The notes under the pieces: model-generated
Told to the model about the DNA's origin: nothing
Database searches by the model: none
What the model saw: the letters and a program-made list of their open reading frames with translations, nothing else
Translations under genes and position numbers: made by a program
Part shown: in pieces, positions 6,388 to 8,415 of the stretch
How positions within the stretch are numbered: position 1 is the stretch's first letter
Layout: each line of letters opens with the position of its first letter
Assembly (NCBI GenBank): GCA_002398405.1
Contig: DGYN01000121.1
Coordinates: 1 to 8,415, forward strand
Reading direction: 5' to 3'
Origin: Caulobacteraceae bacterium UBA5005
GTDB taxonomy: Bacteria > Pseudomonadota > Alphaproteobacteria > Caulobacterales > Caulobacteraceae
Length of the DNA: 8,415 bases

Positions 6388-7169
6388 CAGGCGTAGACTT
6401 TCAGCCGGTCGGGACGCGTGAACACGGTGTGCCCGTCGGCGCGGGCGAGCGCGATGAGGGTCATCCCCGCCTCCTCCGCCTTGGCGATGGCGAGGTCGGT
6501 GGGGGCCGAGACCGCGACGATCAGAGAGGCGCCGATGCGCGCCGCCTTTTCCACCATCTCGAAGGAGCAGCGGCTGGTGACGACGATGAAGCCCGCCGCG
6601 GGGTCGAGCCCCCTTGCCATCAGGGCCCCCGCCAGCTTGTCCAGGGCATTGTGCCGCCCGACGTCTTCGCGGACCTCGAGGATGGATCCGGCGGCGTCGG
6701 CGAAGGCCGCCGCGTGGGTCGCCCGGGTCTGACGTCCCAGGGACTGCCGATCACCGAGCGCCGCGACGGCGGCCTGCACGGCCTCATGGCTGACGATCGG
6801 ACCCTCCCCGACGCGGGGGATCGGCCGCATGGCGTCGGCCAGGCGCTGCACCCCACAGAGCCCGCAACTCGAACGGCCCTCCAGGGACCTTGGCCGCGCC
6901 TTGGAAAGGGCGGAGGCGCGGACATCGACGAGGAAGCCCTTATCGGCCTCGGTGATCTCGACGGCGTCGATGAGGGTCGCGATGCCTTCCGTGACGGCGA
7001 AGCCCCTGGCGAGATCCTCAAGATCGGCCGGGGTGGCCATCAAGACCGTGTGCGGGCGGCCGTTGAAGGAAATACCGATCGCCGCCTCGTGGGGCGTCGC
7101 GCGTTCGATTGTGGATTGGCCGTCGGCGCGCCATTGCACGCCTTGGCGGTAGCGGAGAGTCTGAGCCAT
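6387..7169 (-). CDS. fdhD: FdhD, formate dehydrogenase accessory sulfurtransferase
   Basis: This 260-residue protein has the FdhD hallmarks in order: PHTVLMATPADLEDLARGFAVTEGI (39-63), the redox motif SSCGLCGVQRL with Cys102 and Cys105, THAAAF (151-156), EDVGRHNALDKLAGAL (168-183) and TSRCSFEMVEKAARIG (198-213). In E. coli, FdhD carries sulfur from IscS to the bisMGD cofactor, and the two Cys residues are needed. The segment before THAAA reads QTRA, whereas E. coli has LTGC, a modest deviation. It lies directly upstream of, and overlaps, its probable client oxidoreductase (TGATG). The start lies 10 nt after the PAP2 gene stop, with no strong Shine-Dalgarno. Confidence in the family is high. 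That the neighbouring YdeP-type enzyme is its client is an inference from operon order. Confidence 0.95.
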   Translation of the reverse strand: MAQTLRYRQGVQWRADGQSTIERATPHEAAIGISFNGRPHTVLMATPADLEDLARGFAVTEGIATLIDAVEITEADKGFLVDVRASALSKARPRSLEGRSSCGLCGVQRLADAMRPIPRVGEGPIVSHEAVQAAVAALGDRQSLGRQTRATHAAAFADAAGSILEVREDVGRHNALDKLAGALMARGLDPAAGFIVVTSRCSFEMVEKAARIGASLIVAVSAPTDLAIAKAEEAGMTLIALARADGHTVFTRPDRLKVYA

Positions 7170-7179
7170 AGGCGAGAGC

Positions 7180-8271
7180 CTAGGCCCGCGCTTGCCTCTT
7201 TGTCATCAGGCGCTGTACGCGCGCCACCGTGAACCAGAAGGCGGTGACCACCGCGATCGAGAACAGGCCATCGACCGCATAGTGCCAAGCCAGATGCACG
7301 GACCCCGCGAGGATAATCAGCAGGAAGAGGCCGCTGACCACTGCCGCGATCCTGTGAACCGCAAGACCGGTGAGGAAGAATAGGGTGCACATGGCCAGGT
7401 GCAGGCTGGGGAAGGCCGAGATGCCAGTGCCGAGCTCGACCCGGTCAAGCAGGTGAATTTGCCAAAGCGTCTGCTGGTAGTCGTAGCTCGAGTGCATCAT
7501 GCCGCTGGTGAAGGACAGATAATCCATCTGCGGCGCGAACCGGGCGAAATCGCCGGTCACATGACCATAGAAGACCGGCCCAGCGGACATGAAGACGCCC
7601 GCCAGGATATTGCCCAGCACCACCCACGAGAAAATGTAGGTCAGGAAGAGCCGGATGCGCAGATGGGCGAACCTGCGGGAGGCCGCGATGAAGGCCGGGA
7701 CCCCGCAGACCATGAACATCCAGCCGGCGGCATAGGCGTATTGGATGCCGCGCGTGATGATCTCATGGCCCAGGATCGGCTGCAGGCGCTTCCAGGGATC
7801 GACTCCACCCGCCAGCCAACGGTCCATGGCCGCGAAATCGATATCCCAATGGAAGGTGGTGATGTCGGTGAGCATGTTCTTCACCGAGGTGAAGCTGCCC
7901 TTCAGCAGGATGACGCCCAGGACGATGACAAAGGCGGCCGCCACACGGGGGTTGAGAATATCCGGCAGGCGCTCGCGGACCCTGGCCAAGGGTGAAGCCG
8001 GATTGGCGCGGACCGAGGGGATGACCTCGGCAAGGGTCAGGTAGACCAGGACAATCGTTCCCAGGCCCCGGAGCCAGATCGCCCCATACTCGAAATAGAC
8101 GAGCTTCTCGGTTTCGCCGATGGCCATGGCGAGCACGCCGGCTGCGACCGCATAGGTGAGGATCAGGCCATGGATCAGCCGGTCGCTCCAGACCTGCACG
8201 CCGACCGCGCGCCAGTAGTCGCGCCCGAACGGGGTGGCGATAGCGCCATGCTCGATCGTCGTCGCGGTCAC
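7180..8271 (-). CDS. PAP2_3-family (Aur1/IPC-synthase-like) polytopic membrane protein
   Basis: This 363-residue integral membrane protein has about seven to eight hydrophobic segments (near 32-52, 64-84, 109-126, 172-196, 206-230, 287-304, 308-326 and 330-350). The C-terminal part carries AFPSLHLA (His291) and HLAWHYAVD (His330, Asp334). These are the active-site motifs of PAP2-like phosphatases and especially of the PAP2_3 group, which includes Aur1 inositol-phosphorylceramide synthase. The first canonical PAP2 motif (K-x6-RP) is not seen, which also favours PAP2_3. By family, it would remove or transfer a phosphate-containing head group on a lipid at the membrane; the substrate cannot be read from sequence. 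It starts at GTG (8269-8271) with a GGAGG Shine-Dalgarno (8280-8284) 8 nt away. It is first in a likely operon with fdhD and the oxidoreductase. Confidence 0.85.
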   Translation of the reverse strand: MTATTIEHGAIATPFGRDYWRAVGVQVWSDRLIHGLILTYAVAAGVLAMAIGETEKLVYFEYGAIWLRGLGTIVLVYLTLAEVIPSVRANPASPLARVRERLPDILNPRVAAAFVIVLGVILLKGSFTSVKNMLTDITTFHWDIDFAAMDRWLAGGVDPWKRLQPILGHEIITRGIQYAYAAGWMFMVCGVPAFIAASRRFAHLRIRLFLTYIFSWVVLGNILAGVFMSAGPVFYGHVTGDFARFAPQMDYLSFTSGMMHSSYDYQQTLWQIHLLDRVELGTGISAFPSLHLAMCTLFFLTGLAVHRIAAVVSGLFLLIILAGSVHLAWHYAVDGLFSIAVVTAFWFTVARVQRLMTKRQARA

Positions 8272-8278
8272 GCGAGGG

Positions 8279-8295
8279 CCCTCCGATAGGGAGGG
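8279..8295 (-). promoter_or_regulatory. Hairpin that could hide the PAP2-gene Shine-Dalgarno
   Basis: CCCTCC (8290-8295) is perfectly complementary to GGAGGG (8279-8284), with a CTATC loop. The GGAGGG contains the Shine-Dalgarno of the GTG start at 8271. A 6-bp stem with five G-C pairs would block ribosome access in the mRNA. Confidence 0.5.
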
Positions 8296-8310
8296 TTATG
8301 CCGTGGGAGG

Positions 8311-8327
8311 GGTAACGGAGGGTTACC
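8311..8327 (-). repeat. Inverted repeat between the tuf terminator and the PAP2 gene
   Basis: GGTAAC-CCTCC-GTTACC is a perfect 6-bp inverted repeat with a 5-bp centre. It could be an operator or an RNA hairpin. Its loop CCTCC is itself complementary to the downstream Shine-Dalgarno. The 9-mer GGAGGGTTA (plus strand) occurs at 8317-8325 and again at 8290-8298. Confidence 0.5.
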
Positions 8328-8335
8328 GCGCAAGT

Positions 8336-8365
8336 AAAAGGCCCCCCGGATTGCTCCGGAGGGCC
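8336..8365 (-). terminator. Intrinsic terminator of tuf
   Basis: On the minus strand GGCCCTCCGGA (8355-8365) pairs with TCCGGGGGGCC (8340-8350) through 11 bp with one wobble, around a GCAA tetraloop of the stable GNRA class. TTTT (8336-8339) and then ACTT follow. It lies 26 nt after the tuf stop, so it should end most str-operon transcripts before the inserted genes. Confidence 0.88.
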
Positions 8366-8391
8366 CCTGTTGGTTTCGAGCGGCGTGAACC

Positions 8392-8415
8392 CTACTCGAT
8401 GATCTTGGAGACGAC
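8392..8415 (-). CDS. tuf: Elongation factor Tu, last seven codons
   Basis: The last bases of the window on the minus strand read VVSKIIE followed by TAG. This matches the usual alphaproteobacterial EF-Tu C-terminus, which I recall as ending GAGVVSKIIE. The strong terminator just downstream and the S10 operon beyond fit tuf as the last gene of the str operon. EF-Tu delivers aminoacyl-tRNA to the ribosome. Only 24 bp are visible, so the call rests on a short peptide plus position. Confidence 0.8.
   Translation of the reverse strand, partial: VVSKIIE

Noticed and set aside
5191..6396. 401-codon open frame on the plus strand antisense to the oxidoreductase gene
   Set aside because: Its product is low-complexity Gly/Ala/Arg/His-rich with no recognisable motif. 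It mirrors a secure gene; long antisense frames are expected at this GC content.
6429..7232. 267-codon plus-strand frame antisense to fdhD
   Set aside because: Arg/Gly/Asp-rich shadow; the minus strand shows clear FdhD motifs throughout.

Overview
The window reads almost entirely on the minus strand. It looks like a piece of a high-GC alphaproteobacterial chromosome. A Caulobacter/Phenylobacterium-like relative is my best guess, from remembered similarity of the L23, S10 and L3 sequences and the overall codon style; no search was run. It covers the junction between the str operon (tuf end) and the S10 operon, which in many alphaproteobacteria are directly adjacent. Here three non-ribosomal genes lie between them.

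In transcription order (right to left): the last seven codons of tuf (8392-8415) are followed by a strong intrinsic terminator with a GCAA tetraloop (8336-8365). A 75-nt gap rich in CCCTCC/GGAGGG repeats leads to a polytopic PAP2_3-type (Aur1/IPC-synthase-like) membrane protein with a GTG start (7180-8271). Then come fdhD, the sulfurtransferase that activates molybdenum-bisMGD formate-dehydrogenase-type enzymes (6387-7169), and an FdhF/YdeP-family oxidoreductase (4120-6387). fdhD and the oxidoreductase share a TGATG stop/start, so the activator and its likely client enzyme are translationally coupled. The PAP2 gene is 10 nt upstream of fdhD, so all three probably form one operon, although no functional link between the lipid-type enzyme and the Mo enzyme is evident.

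The S10 operon follows: rpsJ, rplC, rplD, rplW, rplB, rpsS, rplV and the first 66 codons of rpsC, running off the left edge. A good sigma70-type promoter (TTGACC, 17 nt, TATAGA) has its -35 box overlapping the oxidoreductase stop codon. It would give a leader of roughly 240 nt with several hairpins, one of terminator type. No clear terminator separates the oxidoreductase gene from this promoter, so readthrough from the inserted genes into the ribosomal operon is possible.

The ribosomal genes are tightly packed. Four junctions use a TAATG overlap, and three of these share the same layout (AGG, 7 nt, ATG) with the Shine-Dalgarno inside the upstream gene's last codons. The main protein oddity is a long Ala/Glu/Pro-rich acidic repeat tail on L3. 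The plus strand carries only antisense shadow ORFs typical of GC-rich DNA. I found no tRNA, rRNA, CRISPR, IS element or other mobile DNA.
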